Assembly: GCF_900128455.1 (NCBI RefSeq)
Contig: NZ_LT635783.1
Location: 3,966,359 to 4,030,358 of the forward strand
Origin: Bacteroides mediterraneensis
GTDB taxonomy: Bacteria > Bacteroidota > Bacteroidia > Bacteroidales > Bacteroidaceae
Direction of reading: 5' to 3'
DNA: 64,000 bases
Shown here in pieces: positions 32,853-41,956 of this stretch. The notes beneath the pieces are model-generated. The model was not told where the DNA came from. It saw only the letters and a list, made by a program, of their open reading frames with translations, and made no database searches. How positions within the stretch are numbered: position 1 is the first letter of the stretch; each line of letters starts with the position of its first letter. The position numbers and the translations under genes are program-made.

Positions 32853-34514
32853 ATGAGATACATAAGTATGATATTGATTTGCGCGGGTCTGTGGCCTGTA
32901 TCCACAATATGCGCGCAGAAGGGAGCGGAAAAAGATTCCACTCTGAACCGGACGGTGATAGTGGAGAATCAGTACAATCCTGAAGTGATGGATGCGTTCA
33001 AGGTGAATGTCATGCCTGAAGTGGAAGAGCCCGCCGCTCCGAAACAGGCCATCCAGTATGCTACGGAACGGCATCCGCTGGGAGCTTGGAAGGCAACTCC
33101 AATGGAGTCCATGCCGAGAGAATTCACGCAGAAGGGAGCCGACCGTGGTTATGTACGTCTGGCGTATGGCAATCTGAACAATGTAGACCTGAAGGGAAGT
33201 TACCTGTGGGATATTTCTTCGAAAGACCGTTTAGGAGTGATGGCTTCCTTGTATGGACGGAACGGAGATCTTCCGCATTTCCAGAGCACAGAAGACTGGA
33301 AATCCCGTTTCTACCGGACGGATGTGTCATTGGATTACCGGCACAATTTCCGGAGAGTGGCCTTGAAACTGGGAGGGGCTTTTGCTTCGCAGGTGTTCAA
33401 TTACATGCCGTCTTTGAATGAGAATGTCGAAACTTGGCCTACTACGCAGCGTTATACGCTGGGAGAGGGATATGTGGGCATCGTTTCCTGCGACAAGGAT
33501 TTGCCCATTCAGTTTGGTCTCCAGACTGGCTTGCGGAGTTTCAGTACCCGTTATGATACCTATTACATGCGGCACGGTTCGGAAAACATATTCCACACCC
33601 AAGGATTCATGCTGGGAAATATCAACGACGAGCAGCAGGTGGGCATCGGACTGGAAATGGATAATCTGATTCACGATGTATCGCAGCAGGACTATACGCT
33701 GGTGCAGTTGAATCCGTATTATACCCTTCAGAATGAAGCCCTGAGGTTACGTTTGGGCGCACATGTGGATTTCCAGACGGCCAATGGCAGCGGACTGAAA
33801 GCTGCTCCCGACGTAAAGCTGGAGTATACGTTCGCCGATTCGTATGTGGTGTATGTGAACCTGCTGGGAGGGAGTCGGCTGAATGACTTCCGCCGGCTGA
33901 ATGATTTCTCTCCTTACTGGGTGGTGGCACAGCAGATGCGGACTTCCTATACACCGCTGGATGCCAAGCTGGGACTGAAAGCGTCTCCGGTGACAGGCTT
34001 GGGCTTCGAGCTTTATGGAGGTTATCGCATCACCAAGAACGAACTGTTTGCCGTGCCGGGTGGATTTAAAACAGACAAGCAGAATGTGTTCTATACGGGA
34101 ATTTGGCAGGATAAAGGAAAAGTGGGTTACGGAGGCGCTTCCGTGAGCTATGCTTATCGTGACTGGGTGGATTTCTCGTTGGGAGGAACCTATTATAACT
34201 GGATCGTGACAGAAGGTAACGAAGGCCTGTTGCAGTTCAAACCGCAGGTGAAGGTGGATTTCGGCATCCGTGCGAAAGTAGTCAAGGACTGCCATGCCCT
34301 GCTGAGTTATAATTATGAACGCCGTCAGAAGATGGGTGAACTGGGACGTGTTGACGGTGTGAATAACTTGTCGGTAGGAGCGGAATATGCGTTGTTGAAC
34401 CGTTTCAACGTGTTTGTCCGCCTGAATAACCTGCTTAACAAGACGTATGCCACAGAAGCAGGCTATCCGGTGGAGGGCTTCTATTTCATGGCCGGCATCA
34501 GCTGCCGTTTCTAA
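32853..34514 (+). CDS. Outer membrane beta-barrel, TonB-receptor-like, no plug
   Basis: A 553-residue exported protein (signal MRYISMILICAGLWPVSTIC AQ). After a short linker it is a series of amphipathic strands (YVRLAYGNLNNVDLKGSY) ending with the receptor-style closing segment NRFNVFVRLNNLLNKTY then GFYFMAGISCRF. At this length there is no room for a separate plug domain before the barrel, and no NIRG-type plug motif is seen. It is coupled to the TPR gene (two bases). The gene ends two bases before the convergent ribD, leaving no space for a separate terminator. Confidence 0.75.
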   Translation: MRYISMILICAGLWPVSTICAQKGAEKDSTLNRTVIVENQYNPEVMDAFKVNVMPEVEEPAAPKQAIQYATERHPLGAWKATPMESMPREFTQKGADRGYVRLAYGNLNNVDLKGSYLWDISSKDRLGVMASLYGRNGDLPHFQSTEDWKSRFYRTDVSLDYRHNFRRVALKLGGAFASQVFNYMPSLNENVETWPTTQRYTLGEGYVGIVSCDKDLPIQFGLQTGLRSFSTRYDTYYMRHGSENIFHTQGFMLGNINDEQQVGIGLEMDNLIHDVSQQDYTLVQLNPYYTLQNEALRLRLGAHVDFQTANGSGLKAAPDVKLEYTFADSYVVYVNLLGGSRLNDFRRLNDFSPYWVVAQQMRTSYTPLDAKLGLKASPVTGLGFELYGGYRITKNELFAVPGGFKTDKQNVFYTGIWQDKGKVGYGGASVSYAYRDWVDFSLGGTYYNWIVTEGNEGLLQFKPQVKVDFGIRAKVVKDCHALLSYNYERRQKMGELGRVDGVNNLSVGAEYALLNRFNVFVRLNNLLNKTYATEAGYPVEGFYFMAGISCRF

Positions 34515-34516
34515 AC

Positions 34517-35557
34517 TTATTCTGCGTGGCGGCAGTGCTGGACCAGTGCGCCATCACGGAAGAAGAAACGGCTTTCCGAGCCGCAGGGAAGGGTAGGAGC
34601 CGGGATTCCGTCGTGCAAGGATACTTGCGCATGTTCGATGAAGGCTTCATCCCATAGCCCTTGTTCCAGGAAGGACTGGAGTGTCTGGCTTCCTCCTTCT
34701 ACCAATAATGTCTGAATTTTCCGTTCATAAAGCACCTGCATGATTTGCGGGAGGATATTCTGGCCGAAATCCAGTGTCACATACGTGAGATTCTGGGTAT
34801 CGGCCTTTTCTTTTTCCGTAAAGACGAGGGTAGGGGTACTGCCGTCGAACAGGTGCAGATGAAGCGGTAAGGTCAATTGCCGGTCGATGACCAGTCGGAG
34901 CGGGTCCTGCCCGTACCATTCGCGTACTGTCAGTGACGGATTATCGAGCAGGGCGGTGCGTCGTCCCACCAGGATGGCCTTCTGCTCAGCCCTCATCTTG
35001 TGTACAGTCAAAATAGATAACGGAGTAGAAAGGCGTACGGGAGTTCCCTCGTCGCGGCGGACGTCGATGAATCCGTCGGCCGACTGTGCCCATTTGAGGG
35101 TGATGTAGGGACGTTTTCTCACGTTGAACGTGATAAAGGCACGAATCAGTTCCCGGCATTCTTTTTCCAGTACGCCCACCGTGACCTCAATGCCGGCGTC
35201 CCGCAGTTTCTGGATGCCTCTTCCGGCCACCAAAGAGAACGGGTCTACACAGCCCACTACCACTCGGGGAATACCTTTCCGGATGATAAGGTCGGCACAG
35301 GGAGGAGTCTTCCCATAGTGGGAACACGGTTCCAGACTGACATAAATGGTGGCCTCTTTGAGCAGGCTTTCATCCTTCACCGAAGCAATGGCATTCACTT
35401 CGGCATGTCCTTCGCCACAACGCACATGGTAACCTTCACCGATGATTTTCCCGTCACGCACAATCACTGCTCCCACCATCGGGTTGGGGGCTGTGTGGCA
35501 GATGCCGTTTCTGGCCAGCTGTATGCAGCGCCGCATATATTTTTCGTCTATCGTCAT
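34517..35557 (-). CDS. ribD: Bifunctional riboflavin biosynthesis deaminase/reductase RibD
   Basis: A 346-residue RibD acting on the second and third steps of riboflavin synthesis. The N-terminal deaminase has zinc-site residues H51 and E53 (GEGHAEVNAI), C78 (LEPCSHYGKTPPC) and C87. The C-terminal reductase (about residues 145-340) contains RPYITLKWAQSADGFIDVRR and the late LLVEGGSQTLQSFL. No other riboflavin gene is adjacent. It is transcribed divergently from prmC with only 32 bases between the starts. Confidence 0.93.
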   Translation of the reverse strand: MTIDEKYMRRCIQLARNGICHTAPNPMVGAVIVRDGKIIGEGYHVRCGEGHAEVNAIASVKDESLLKEATIYVSLEPCSHYGKTPPCADLIIRKGIPRVVVGCVDPFSLVAGRGIQKLRDAGIEVTVGVLEKECRELIRAFITFNVRKRPYITLKWAQSADGFIDVRRDEGTPVRLSTPLSILTVHKMRAEQKAILVGRRTALLDNPSLTVREWYGQDPLRLVIDRQLTLPLHLHLFDGSTPTLVFTEKEKADTQNLTYVTLDFGQNILPQIMQVLYERKIQTLLVEGGSQTLQSFLEQGLWDEAFIEHAQVSLHDGIPAPTLPCGSESRFFFRDGALVQHCRHAE

Positions 35558-35576
35558 AATCTTCGTTTTTTATCCT

Positions 35577-35584
35577 TACTTTTG
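35577..35584 (+). promoter_or_regulatory. Promoter -7 box touching the prmC start
   Basis: TACTTTTG matches TAnnTTTG and ends only five bases before the prmC ATG at 35590. Transcription would start within a base or two of the ATG, giving a leaderless or almost leaderless mRNA. Confidence 0.55.
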
Positions 35585-35589
35585 CAAAC

Positions 35590-36432
35590 ATGCATCCGGT
35601 TTATCAACATATTAAGAAAGAACTGAGTTCCTTTTATGCAGAAGGAGAGGCGTCGGCCATGGCGAAATGGATTTCGTCGGACATTCTGCATCTTTCCACG
35701 ATGGAACTTTATACAGGCAAAGATATGAATTTTTCCACGAAAGAGTGGAAAGAGGTGGAGGATATTCTTGCTCGCCTGAAACAGCGGGAACCTCTTCAGT
35801 ATATTCTGCAGGAAGCACCTTTTTGCGGCCTGTCTTTCCACGTGGAAAAAGGCGTGCTTATTCCCCGTCCCGAGACCGAGGAGCTGGTGGAATGGATAGT
35901 GTCTGATTGTCAGAAAGCCGGGAAAGTACGCATTCTCGATATCGGAACGGGAAGCGGCTGTATTCCGGTGGCACTGGCAGAAAAGCTGCCGGAGGCGGAG
36001 GTGGCTTCCTGTGACATTTCGGCTGAGGCCTTACGGGTGGCAGCCGTCAATGTAAAGCGGTATGGCGGCAAAGTGACCTTGTTTCAGGCCGACATCTTTC
36101 AGGATGAGTTGCCCGACTGTCGGGTAGATGTGCTGGTGAGCAATCCACCTTATATTACGGAAAGTGAACGGGGCGAGATGGAGGCCAATGTACTTGACTG
36201 GGAACCGGAACTGGCTTTGTTTGTTCCTGATACGGACCCGTTGCGCTTTTACCGGCGGATTGCCCGGAAAGGACTCGACTGGCTGACGGAAGGCGGGGCA
36301 TTGTATTTTGAAATCAACCGGGCCTACGGGGCAGAAACCGTCCGGATGTTGGAAGAATGTGGGTATCGCGACATTGCGTTGCGGAAAGATTTGTCGGGAA
36401 ACGACCGGATGATAAAAGCAGTGAGACCATGA
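35590..36432 (+). CDS. prmC: Release factor glutamine methyltransferase PrmC
   Basis: A 280-residue SAM-dependent methyltransferase that modifies the GGQ glutamine of peptide release factors. The N-terminal helical domain is followed by the signature IPRPETEELVEW (about 91-102), the SAM motif ILDIGTGSGCIPVALA (115-130) and catalytic NPPY at 185-188. The start at 35590 is the only Met before residue 24 and fits family length. It is followed by recX in an ATGA overlap and then comF. Confidence 0.94.
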   Translation: MHPVYQHIKKELSSFYAEGEASAMAKWISSDILHLSTMELYTGKDMNFSTKEWKEVEDILARLKQREPLQYILQEAPFCGLSFHVEKGVLIPRPETEELVEWIVSDCQKAGKVRILDIGTGSGCIPVALAEKLPEAEVASCDISAEALRVAAVNVKRYGGKVTLFQADIFQDELPDCRVDVLVSNPPYITESERGEMEANVLDWEPELALFVPDTDPLRFYRRIARKGLDWLTEGGALYFEINRAYGAETVRMLEECGYRDIALRKDLSGNDRMIKAVRP

Positions 36433-36908
36433 GAGAATTAAGTGAAGCAGAGATAAAGAGCAAGGCCGAGGCCTATTGTTCGGCGGTGGAGCGCTGTCCG
36501 TCGGAGGTGGAGGAAAAAATCCGTAAATGGGGGGCCTCGGAAGAGGTGACAGCACTGATTATGGCCCATTTGCATCGGGAACGCTATCTGGATGCGGCGC
36601 GTTTCTGTCGTTTCTATGTGCGCGACAAGTATCGTTTCAATCAGTGGGGGCGCATGAAGATTGCGCAGATGTTGCGCATGAAAGGACTGTCGGACGGAGA
36701 CATACAGGCCGGACTGGAAGAGATTGATACGGAAGAATACGACGGCATCCTGAAAAAGTTGCTGAAGCAGAAGATGAAAGGTATCAAGGCTACCAATGAC
36801 TATGAGCGGAGCATGAAACTGATTCGTTTTGCCATGGGCCGGGGTTTTACATTGGAGGAGATTCGCCGTTACGTCAATCAACTGGACTCGGATGAGGATT
36901 TTGACTGA
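36429..36908 (+). CDS. recX: Regulatory protein RecX
   Basis: A 159-residue RecX-family protein, a modulator of RecA filaments. Helical repeats carry EKIRKWGASEEVTALIMAHL, DAARFCRFYVRDKYRFNQWG (one of the family's hallmark segments) and the final GRGFTLEEIRRYVNQ. The ATG overlaps the prmC stop by four bases, and the gene overlaps the start of comF by 17. I reject the longer in-frame start at 36357 because it lies inside prmC. Confidence 0.88.
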   Translation: MRELSEAEIKSKAEAYCSAVERCPSEVEEKIRKWGASEEVTALIMAHLHRERYLDAARFCRFYVRDKYRFNQWGRMKIAQMLRMKGLSDGDIQAGLEEIDTEEYDGILKKLLKQKMKGIKATNDYERSMKLIRFAMGRGFTLEEIRRYVNQLDSDEDFD

Positions 36909-37581
36909 CATACGCGATTTCTTTTTCCCCAGGCAGTGTCTGGCGTGTGGGAAAAAACTGCAGATTTCGGAACAGGTGCTTTGTTGTGACTGTCTGTCGC
37001 AGCTGCCTTTTACCCATCTGGGAAATACACCAGGTAATGAAATGGAAAAGATTTTCTGGGGCCGCTTTTCCATAGTGCGGGCTTCTTCGTTATTGTATTA
37101 TTCCCGTGGCGGGAAGGTGGCACATATTTTGGCCGGCATGAAATACTACGGGCGTCAGCAGGTATGCCGGCACATGGGAGAGATGCTGGCCCATGAACTT
37201 CAGCCTTCTGGTTTTTTTGAAGATGTGGATTATCTGTTGCCGGTACCTTTGCATCCGGGCCGTCTGCGTACCAGAGGGTATAACCAGAGTCTTTTGTTGG
37301 CGGAAGGTATTTCCCTGCTTACCGGTATACCTGTATGCGACGGATTGCTTCAGCGGGTGCGGAATAACCAGACACAGACTCATAAATCGGCTTGGGAGCG
37401 GCAGGAAAATGCTTCTCATCTGTTCCAGCTGGCAGGCGGCACTCGTCTGCTGGAAGGGAAACATGTGATGCTGGTCGATGACGTATTGACAACTGGTGCC
37501 ACACTTACCTCCTGTGCCGAGGTTTTGTCAGAAATAAAAGGAATTCATCTCAGTATTGTTACATTGGCATGGACAAAATAG
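36892..37581 (+). CDS. comF: ComF family phosphoribosyltransferase-like protein
   Basis: A 229-residue ComF-like protein. A four-cysteine N-terminal zinc finger (CLACGKKL and CCDCLSQL) precedes a type I phosphoribosyltransferase fold with LLPVPLHPGRLRTRGYNQS and the PRPP loop VMLVDDVLTTGAT. In competent bacteria ComF aids DNA uptake; here the role is unproven. The start at 36892 overlaps recX and gives the expected MRILTDIRDFFFP opening. Confidence 0.9.
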   Translation: MRILTDIRDFFFPRQCLACGKKLQISEQVLCCDCLSQLPFTHLGNTPGNEMEKIFWGRFSIVRASSLLYYSRGGKVAHILAGMKYYGRQQVCRHMGEMLAHELQPSGFFEDVDYLLPVPLHPGRLRTRGYNQSLLLAEGISLLTGIPVCDGLLQRVRNNQTQTHKSAWERQENASHLFQLAGGTRLLEGKHVMLVDDVLTTGATLTSCAEVLSEIKGIHLSIVTLAWTK

Positions 37582-37644
37582 TACATTCCGACACCTTTTA
37601 AAAATTTTAATACCCTTAAATTTTCTATTCCCGATGTATTTCCA

Positions 37645-37652
37645 TAATTTTG
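37645..37652 (+). promoter_or_regulatory. Promoter -7 box for pyrE
   Basis: TAATTTTG, matching TAnnTTTG, 30 bases before the pyrE ATG. It lies in a 101-base gap after comF and suggests pyrE has its own transcript. Confidence 0.6.
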
Positions 37653-37682
37653 CAAAAACATTTATCAGAGAATTAAAAAGTT

Positions 37683-38318
37683 ATGAAAGCTTTGGAAAGA
37701 TTATTTGCAGAAAAGTTGCTGAAGGTGAAGGCTGTGAAGATTCAGCCGGCTAACCCGTTTACTTGGGCTTCAGGTTGGAAATCACCGATTTATTGTGACA
37801 ATCGTAAGACTTTGTCATATCCTGCACTTCGTAATTTCGTTAAGTTGGAGATTTGTCGTGTTATTCTGGAAAAGTTCGGTGAAGTTGACGCCATTGCCGG
37901 AGTCGCTACAGGTGCTATCGCACAGGGTGCCTTGGTGGCAGAGGAGTTGAACTTGCCGTTTGTATATGTTCGTTCAAGCCCGAAAGATCATGGCTTGGAA
38001 AATTTGATTGAAGGTGAATTGCGTCCGGGAATGAAAGTGGTCGTAGTAGAAGACTTGATTTCAACCGGCGGTAGTAGCTTGAAGGCGGTAGATGCCATTC
38101 GTCGTGACGGTTGTGAAGTTATCGGTATGGTGGCTTCCTTTACTTATGGTTTCGATGTTTCGGTAGAAGCATTCAAGAAAGCAAAGGTGGAATTGGTTAC
38201 CTTGACCAACTACAATGCCGTGCTGGATGCTGCATTGAAGACTGATTACATTAACGAAGAAGACATCCCTGTGCTGCAGGCATGGAGAGAAGATCCTTCT
38301 CACTGGACTGGGAAATAA
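37683..38318 (+). CDS. pyrE: Orotate phosphoribosyltransferase
   Basis: A 211-residue PyrE, which converts orotate and PRPP to OMP in pyrimidine synthesis. Diagnostic parts are FTWASGWKSPIYCDNRKTLS, the FVYVRSSPKDHGLENLIEGE loop and the PRPP motif VVVVEDLISTGGSSLKA. It has its own promoter box and a strong terminator just downstream, so it is likely monocistronic. Confidence 0.95.
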   Translation: MKALERLFAEKLLKVKAVKIQPANPFTWASGWKSPIYCDNRKTLSYPALRNFVKLEICRVILEKFGEVDAIAGVATGAIAQGALVAEELNLPFVYVRSSPKDHGLENLIEGELRPGMKVVVVEDLISTGGSSLKAVDAIRRDGCEVIGMVASFTYGFDVSVEAFKKAKVELVTLTNYNAVLDAALKTDYINEEDIPVLQAWREDPSHWTGK

Positions 38319-38362
38319 AAGATTCTGTAATTAGGAAAGCAGTCTCGGATTGTAAATAGGAG

Positions 38363-38407
38363 ATGTCATCCTGAGCGAGTCCACTCTGCTCAAGATGACA
38401 TTTTTTT
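38363..38407 (+). terminator. Terminator of pyrE
   Basis: Arms ATGTCATCCTGAGC (38363-38376) and GCTCAAGATGACAT (38388-38401), one wobble pair, with a T run through 38407. Confidence 0.9.
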
Positions 38408-38450
38408 GTGCAATACCGTGAAGGGTTTTCCTTGAAGATTAAAAAACAAC

Positions 38451-38879
38451 ATGGCTGTACAATTTGAAAGTAATGTGAAGCATGTTCCTTATAGTCAGGA
38501 ACGAGTGTATAACAAACTGTCCGACCTGAACAACTTGGAAGGGGTTCGGGAACGTCTGAATGAGGTGAAGGACAAACTGGACGGAAAGCTGGAAGACATG
38601 TCGTTCGACCGTGATTCCATCACCCTGAAGGTGCAGGGCATCAACCTCACATTGCGCATCATTGAGCGTGAACCCCTGAAGTGCATCAAGTTTGAAGGTG
38701 ACAAATCGCCTATACCTTTGAATTTGTGGATTCAGATTCTTCCCGTGACCGAGGAAGAAGCCAAAATGAAAGTCACCATCCGTGCCGAAGTAAACATGTT
38801 TATGAAGGCCATGGTGTCGAAACCATTGCAGGAAGGGGTGGAAAAACTGGCAGACATGCTGGCCATGCTTCCTTATTAA
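38451..38879 (+). CDS. SRPBCC-fold protein of unknown role
   Basis: A 142-residue small START/SRPBCC-like protein. The pattern KHVPYSQERVYNKLSDLNNL followed by MSFDRDSITLKVQGINLTLR and a C-terminal helix (LQEGVEKLADMLAMLPY) fits the family of small ligand-pocket proteins often annotated as polyketide cyclase-like. The ligand is unknown. It lies 42 bases upstream of argH on the same strand and may be cotranscribed with it. Confidence 0.7.
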   Translation: MAVQFESNVKHVPYSQERVYNKLSDLNNLEGVRERLNEVKDKLDGKLEDMSFDRDSITLKVQGINLTLRIIEREPLKCIKFEGDKSPIPLNLWIQILPVTEEEAKMKVTIRAEVNMFMKAMVSKPLQEGVEKLADMLAMLPY

Positions 38880-38921
38880 ATGAAACGACCGGAACATTCC
38901 CGGTGAATAAAAATTGTGATT

Positions 38922-40262
38922 ATGGCTCAAAAACTTTGGGAGAAAAATGTACAGGTAAATGCGGAGATTGACCGCTTTACTGTGGGACGTGACCGTGAAA
39001 TGGACATGTATCTGGCAAAGTATGACGTATTGGGCTCGATGGCACACATCACGATGCTGGAAAGTATCGGATTGCTGACGGCTGACGAACTGAAGATTTT
39101 GCTGGAAGAACTGAAAAAAATATATGCTTCCGTAGAACGCGGAGAATTTGTCATCGAAGACGGGGTGGAAGACGTACATTCACAGGTGGAACTGATGCTG
39201 ACACGTCGTCTGGGAGATGTGGGAAAGAAAATACACAGCGGCCGTTCGCGTAATGACCAGGTGCTGGTGGATTTGAAGCTGTTCATCCGCGCCCAGTTGA
39301 AGTCGGTGGCAGAGGCAGTGGAACGTCTGTTTCATGTACTGATTTCCCAGAGTAACCGTTATAAAAACGTGCTGATGCCGGGTTACACTCATTTGCAGAT
39401 TGCCATGCCTTCTTCTTTCGGCCTGTGGTTTGGTGCCTACGCCGAGAGTCTGGTAGATGACATGGTGTTCCTGCAGGCCGCTTATAAGGTGTGCAACCGT
39501 AATCCGCTGGGTTCTGCGGCAGGTTATGGCTCTTCTTTCCCGTTGGATCGCGAGATGACCACCCGTCTGTTGGGATTTGATTCCATGAACTACAATGTGG
39601 TGTATGCCCAGATGGGACGTGGTAAAGTGGAACGTAACGTATCGTTTGCGCTGGCTTCTATCGCCGGCACCTTGTCGAAGATGGCCTTTGATGCCTGTAT
39701 GTTCAGCTGTCAGAACTTCGGATTCGTGAAACTGCCCGATGAATGTACTACTGGTTCCAGTATCATGCCTCACAAGAAAAATCCGGATGTGTTCGAACTG
39801 ACCCGTGCCAAATGCAACAAAATCCAGGCACTTCCGCAGCAGATCATGATGATTATGAACAACCTGCCTTCCGGTTATTTCCGTGACCTTCAGATTATCA
39901 AGGAAGTATTCCTCCCGGCATTCGAGGAACTGGAAGACTGCTTGCAGATGGCTACCTACATCATGGACAAGATTAAAATCAACGAGCATATTCTGGACGA
40001 CGACAAGTACCTGTATATGTTCAGTGTGGAAGAAGTGAACCGTCTGGCAGCAGAAGGCATGCCGTTCCGTGATGCTTACAAGAAAGTAGGTCTGGACATT
40101 GAAGCCGGTAAGTTTACTCACGAAAAAACCGTGCATCACACTCATGCCGGAAGTATCGGCAACTTGTGTAACGACAAGATTGAGGAGTTGATGCAGCAGG
40201 CCGTGAGCGGATTCAACTTTGAAAAAGTGGAAGAGGCTGAAAAAGCTCTTCTAGGCCGATAA
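38922..40262 (+). CDS. argH: Argininosuccinate lyase
   Basis: A 446-residue ArgH, which splits argininosuccinate to arginine and fumarate. Family motifs include KIHSGRSRNDQVLVDLKLF (about residue 106), GYTHLQIAMP and the signature GSSIMPHKKNPDVFELTR with the catalytic serine in its loop. I use the ATG at 38922 and not the GTG at 38916. No other arginine gene adjoins it. It is followed by a tRNA pair with an independent promoter. Confidence 0.94.
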   Translation: MAQKLWEKNVQVNAEIDRFTVGRDREMDMYLAKYDVLGSMAHITMLESIGLLTADELKILLEELKKIYASVERGEFVIEDGVEDVHSQVELMLTRRLGDVGKKIHSGRSRNDQVLVDLKLFIRAQLKSVAEAVERLFHVLISQSNRYKNVLMPGYTHLQIAMPSSFGLWFGAYAESLVDDMVFLQAAYKVCNRNPLGSAAGYGSSFPLDREMTTRLLGFDSMNYNVVYAQMGRGKVERNVSFALASIAGTLSKMAFDACMFSCQNFGFVKLPDECTTGSSIMPHKKNPDVFELTRAKCNKIQALPQQIMMIMNNLPSGYFRDLQIIKEVFLPAFEELEDCLQMATYIMDKIKINEHILDDDKYLYMFSVEEVNRLAAEGMPFRDAYKKVGLDIEAGKFTHEKTVHHTHAGSIGNLCNDKIEELMQQAVSGFNFEKVEEAEKALLGR

Positions 40263-40296
40263 ACGCATAAAAATTAAGAAGAAAACGGGTGAAATG

Positions 40297-40328
40297 TTTG
40301 GAGCGTATTGCAAAACTCCCTACATTTG
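40297..40328 (+). promoter_or_regulatory. Full Bacteroidetes promoter for the tRNA pair
   Basis: TTTG at 40297-40300, then 20 bases, then TACATTTG at 40321-40328. Both elements and the spacing match the described -33/-7 consensus exactly. The tRNA-Gly begins 12 bases after the -7 box. Confidence 0.85.
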
Positions 40329-40339
40329 CACCCGTAAAC

Positions 40340-40412
40340 GCGGAAATAGCTCAGTTGGTAGAGCATAACCTTGCCAAGGTTAGGGTCGCGAGTTCGAGTC
40401 TCGTTTTCCGCT
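40340..40412 (+). tRNA. tRNA-Gly (GCC)
   Basis: A 73-base cloverleaf. The acceptor arm GCGGAAA pairs with TTTCCGC (discriminator T), the D arm contains AGCTCAGTTGGTAGAGC, the anticodon stem-loop is CCTTGCCAAGG with anticodon GCC, and the T arm is GCGAGTTCGAGTCTCGT. CCA is not encoded. It is preceded by a consensus promoter and followed 16 bases later by tRNA-Leu. Confidence 0.95.
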
Positions 40413-40428
40413 CTTTCTTTGAAAGGAT

Positions 40429-40514
40429 GCTCGAATGGTGGAATCGGTAGACACGAGGGACTTAAAATCCCTTGGCCAGTAATGGCTGTGCGGGTTCAAG
40501 TCCCGCTTCGAGTA
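40429..40514 (+). tRNA. tRNA-Leu (TAA)
   Basis: An 86-base class II tRNA. The acceptor GCTCGAA pairs with TTCGAGT (first pair G-T) with discriminator A, the anticodon stem-loop GGGACTTAAAATCCC has anticodon TAA, a long variable arm GGCCAGTAATGGCT is present, and the T arm is GCGGGTTCAAGTCCCGC. CCA is not encoded. It is cotranscribed with tRNA-Gly. Confidence 0.95.
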
Positions 40515-40530
40515 CTAATAATACACAGAT

Positions 40531-40569
40531 AATCCCTTGTAGGTCATACCTATGAGGGATTTATTTTTA
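40531..40569 (+). terminator. Terminator after the tRNA pair
   Basis: AATCCCT (40531-40537) pairs with AGGGATT (40555-40561), extended inside by TAGGT/ACCTA, followed by ATTTTTAT. Confidence 0.75.
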
Positions 40570-40878
40570 TCTGCATACACATTGTATAAACAAAGTTGCT
40601 TTGAGTTGTTTATGTGGCAATAAAAAAGCCACCTTGCAATGAAGATGGCTTTATTAATGTGATAGGCTGTTTGCTATATGGCAAGTGGAAATTTTCAATT
40701 TTAATGGGATGGGTGTATCCTGTCTCTCTTTTGAAAAAAACTTTCTAAAAAGTCAAATAGCGATTTTGAATTTTATTTTTTTGATTTGATAGGGTAAGAT
40801 GCCATAAACGATTTTAGCCTATAAATTATGTCTGAGTGTTCTGGACGATAACAAACCATTCCTCCGTTAAAAAGACAC
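40570..40878. other. AT-rich intergenic stretch with one hairpin
   Basis: About 300 bases between the tRNA terminator and the dnaJ terminator. A terminator-like hairpin AAAGCCACCTT/AAGATGGCTTT (40625-40651, one mismatch) has A and T tracts on both sides. The rest is AT-rich, and I find no gene or clear promoter in it. Confidence 0.5.
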
Positions 40879-40927
40879 AAAAACCCCGTAGGAGGCCTCC
40901 GCATTTGCGGAAACCTCCTACGGGGTT
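40879..40927 (-). terminator. Terminator of the dnaJ/cbpA gene
   Basis: A strong hairpin: AACCCCGTAGGAGG (40882-40895) pairs with CCTCCTACGGGGTT (40914-40927). On the minus strand a T run follows (A at 40879-40883). It lies 12 bases past the stop codon of the leftward gene. Confidence 0.9.
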
Positions 40928-40939
40928 GCTTATATCTTA

Positions 40940-41869
40940 TCAGCTGGCAGCGCGCAGCTGGTTGAACAAATCTTTCTGTTTTTCGGTCAATGAAGTCGGT
41001 ATCTTCACGTTGTACGTTACAATCATGTCGCCAAACTGACCGGGTTGTTTGTAGACCGGGAATCCTTTGCCCCTCAGACGTACCTGCGTACCGTTCTGTG
41101 TGCCCGGTTTTACTTTCAGCCGGACCATACCGTCCATGGTTCTTACCTGTACTTCTCCACCCAGTACGGCGGTGTACAAGTCGACATCCACGTGGGTATA
41201 AAGGTCGTCGCCTTCCCGTTCAAAAGTAGCATCCTTGTCAATCACGAAAGTGATGTACAAGTCACCGTTTTCTGCTCCGTTCATGCCCTTCTCTCCATAG
41301 CCTTTCAGCCGGATGGTCTGTCCGTCGGCTACTCCCGCTGGGACGGTGATACGGATGTTCTCACCGTTGACGCTGAACGTTTGCTTGTGGGTGACGTATG
41401 CTTCACTGAGTGACAGATGCATCTGGGCCTCTATGTCGCCACCCTTGGCCCGCATGCTGTATCCTCCACGACCACCGCTTCTGTGTCCGAAGAGTTGTTC
41501 GAAGAAGTCTGAGAAACCGCTTGCGCCTGCTCCTCCGAATCCTCCGCTGAACTCGTCGCCATTCATGGAGTACCAGTAGCCTGAGCCACCGTTCTCCTGC
41601 TGGGCCCGACTGTATGCCTCACGTTCCTGCTTGAATTCATCAGCGTGTTTCCAGTGTTCCCCATATTCATCGTATTTCTTTCGCTTTTCCGGATCGCTCA
41701 ATACTTCATGGGCTTCATTCACCTGCTGGAACTTTCCTTCCGCCGATGGGTCATCCTTGTTCAGGTCAGGATGGTATTTCTTTGCCAGCTTCCGGTAGGC
41801 TTGCTTGATTTCATCCTGTGTGGCATTACGGTCAACACCCAATATTTTATAGTAATCAATAAATGCCAT
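40940..41869 (-). CDS. cbpA: DnaJ-family co-chaperone, CbpA type
   Basis: A 309-residue co-chaperone. The J domain (residues 5-70) has the HPD motif at 33-35. A Gly/Phe-rich linker follows ([20 protein letters not shown]), then the two C-terminal substrate-binding domains with [20 protein letters not shown] and the final [13 protein letters not shown]. There is no CxxCxGxG zinc centre, which separates it from DnaJ and fits the CbpA class. It stimulates DnaK and handles misfolded proteins. The neighbour upstream is hsp20, with a terminator between. Confidence 0.92.
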   Translation of the reverse strand: MAFIDYYKILGVDRNATQDEIKQAYRKLAKKYHPDLNKDDPSAEGKFQQVNEAHEVLSDPEKRKKYDEYGEHWKHADEFKQEREAYSRAQQENGGSGYWYSMNGDEFSGGFGGAGASGFSDFFEQLFGHRSGGRGGYSMRAKGGDIEAQMHLSLSEAYVTHKQTFSVNGENIRITVPAGVADGQTIRLKGYGEKGMNGAENGDLYITFVIDKDATFEREGDDLYTHVDVDLYTAVLGGEVQVRTMDGMVRLKVKPGTQNGTQVRLRGKGFPVYKQPGQFGDMIVTYNVKIPTSLTEKQKDLFNQLRAAS

Positions 41870-41900
41870 ATATCAATCGTTTTTAGTGGGTTCCAGAATA

Positions 41901-41940
41901 AAAAACTCTCGCCCGCAGGTAAGTGCAGACGAGAGTTTTT
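41901..41940 (-). terminator. Terminator of hsp20
   Basis: AAAAACTCTCG (41901-41911) pairs with CGAGAGTTTTT (41930-41940) around an 18-base loop. It lies 16 bases past the hsp20 stop, so hsp20 and cbpA are at least partly separate transcripts. Confidence 0.85.
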
Positions 41941-41956
41941 CAATTAATTGTTATGA

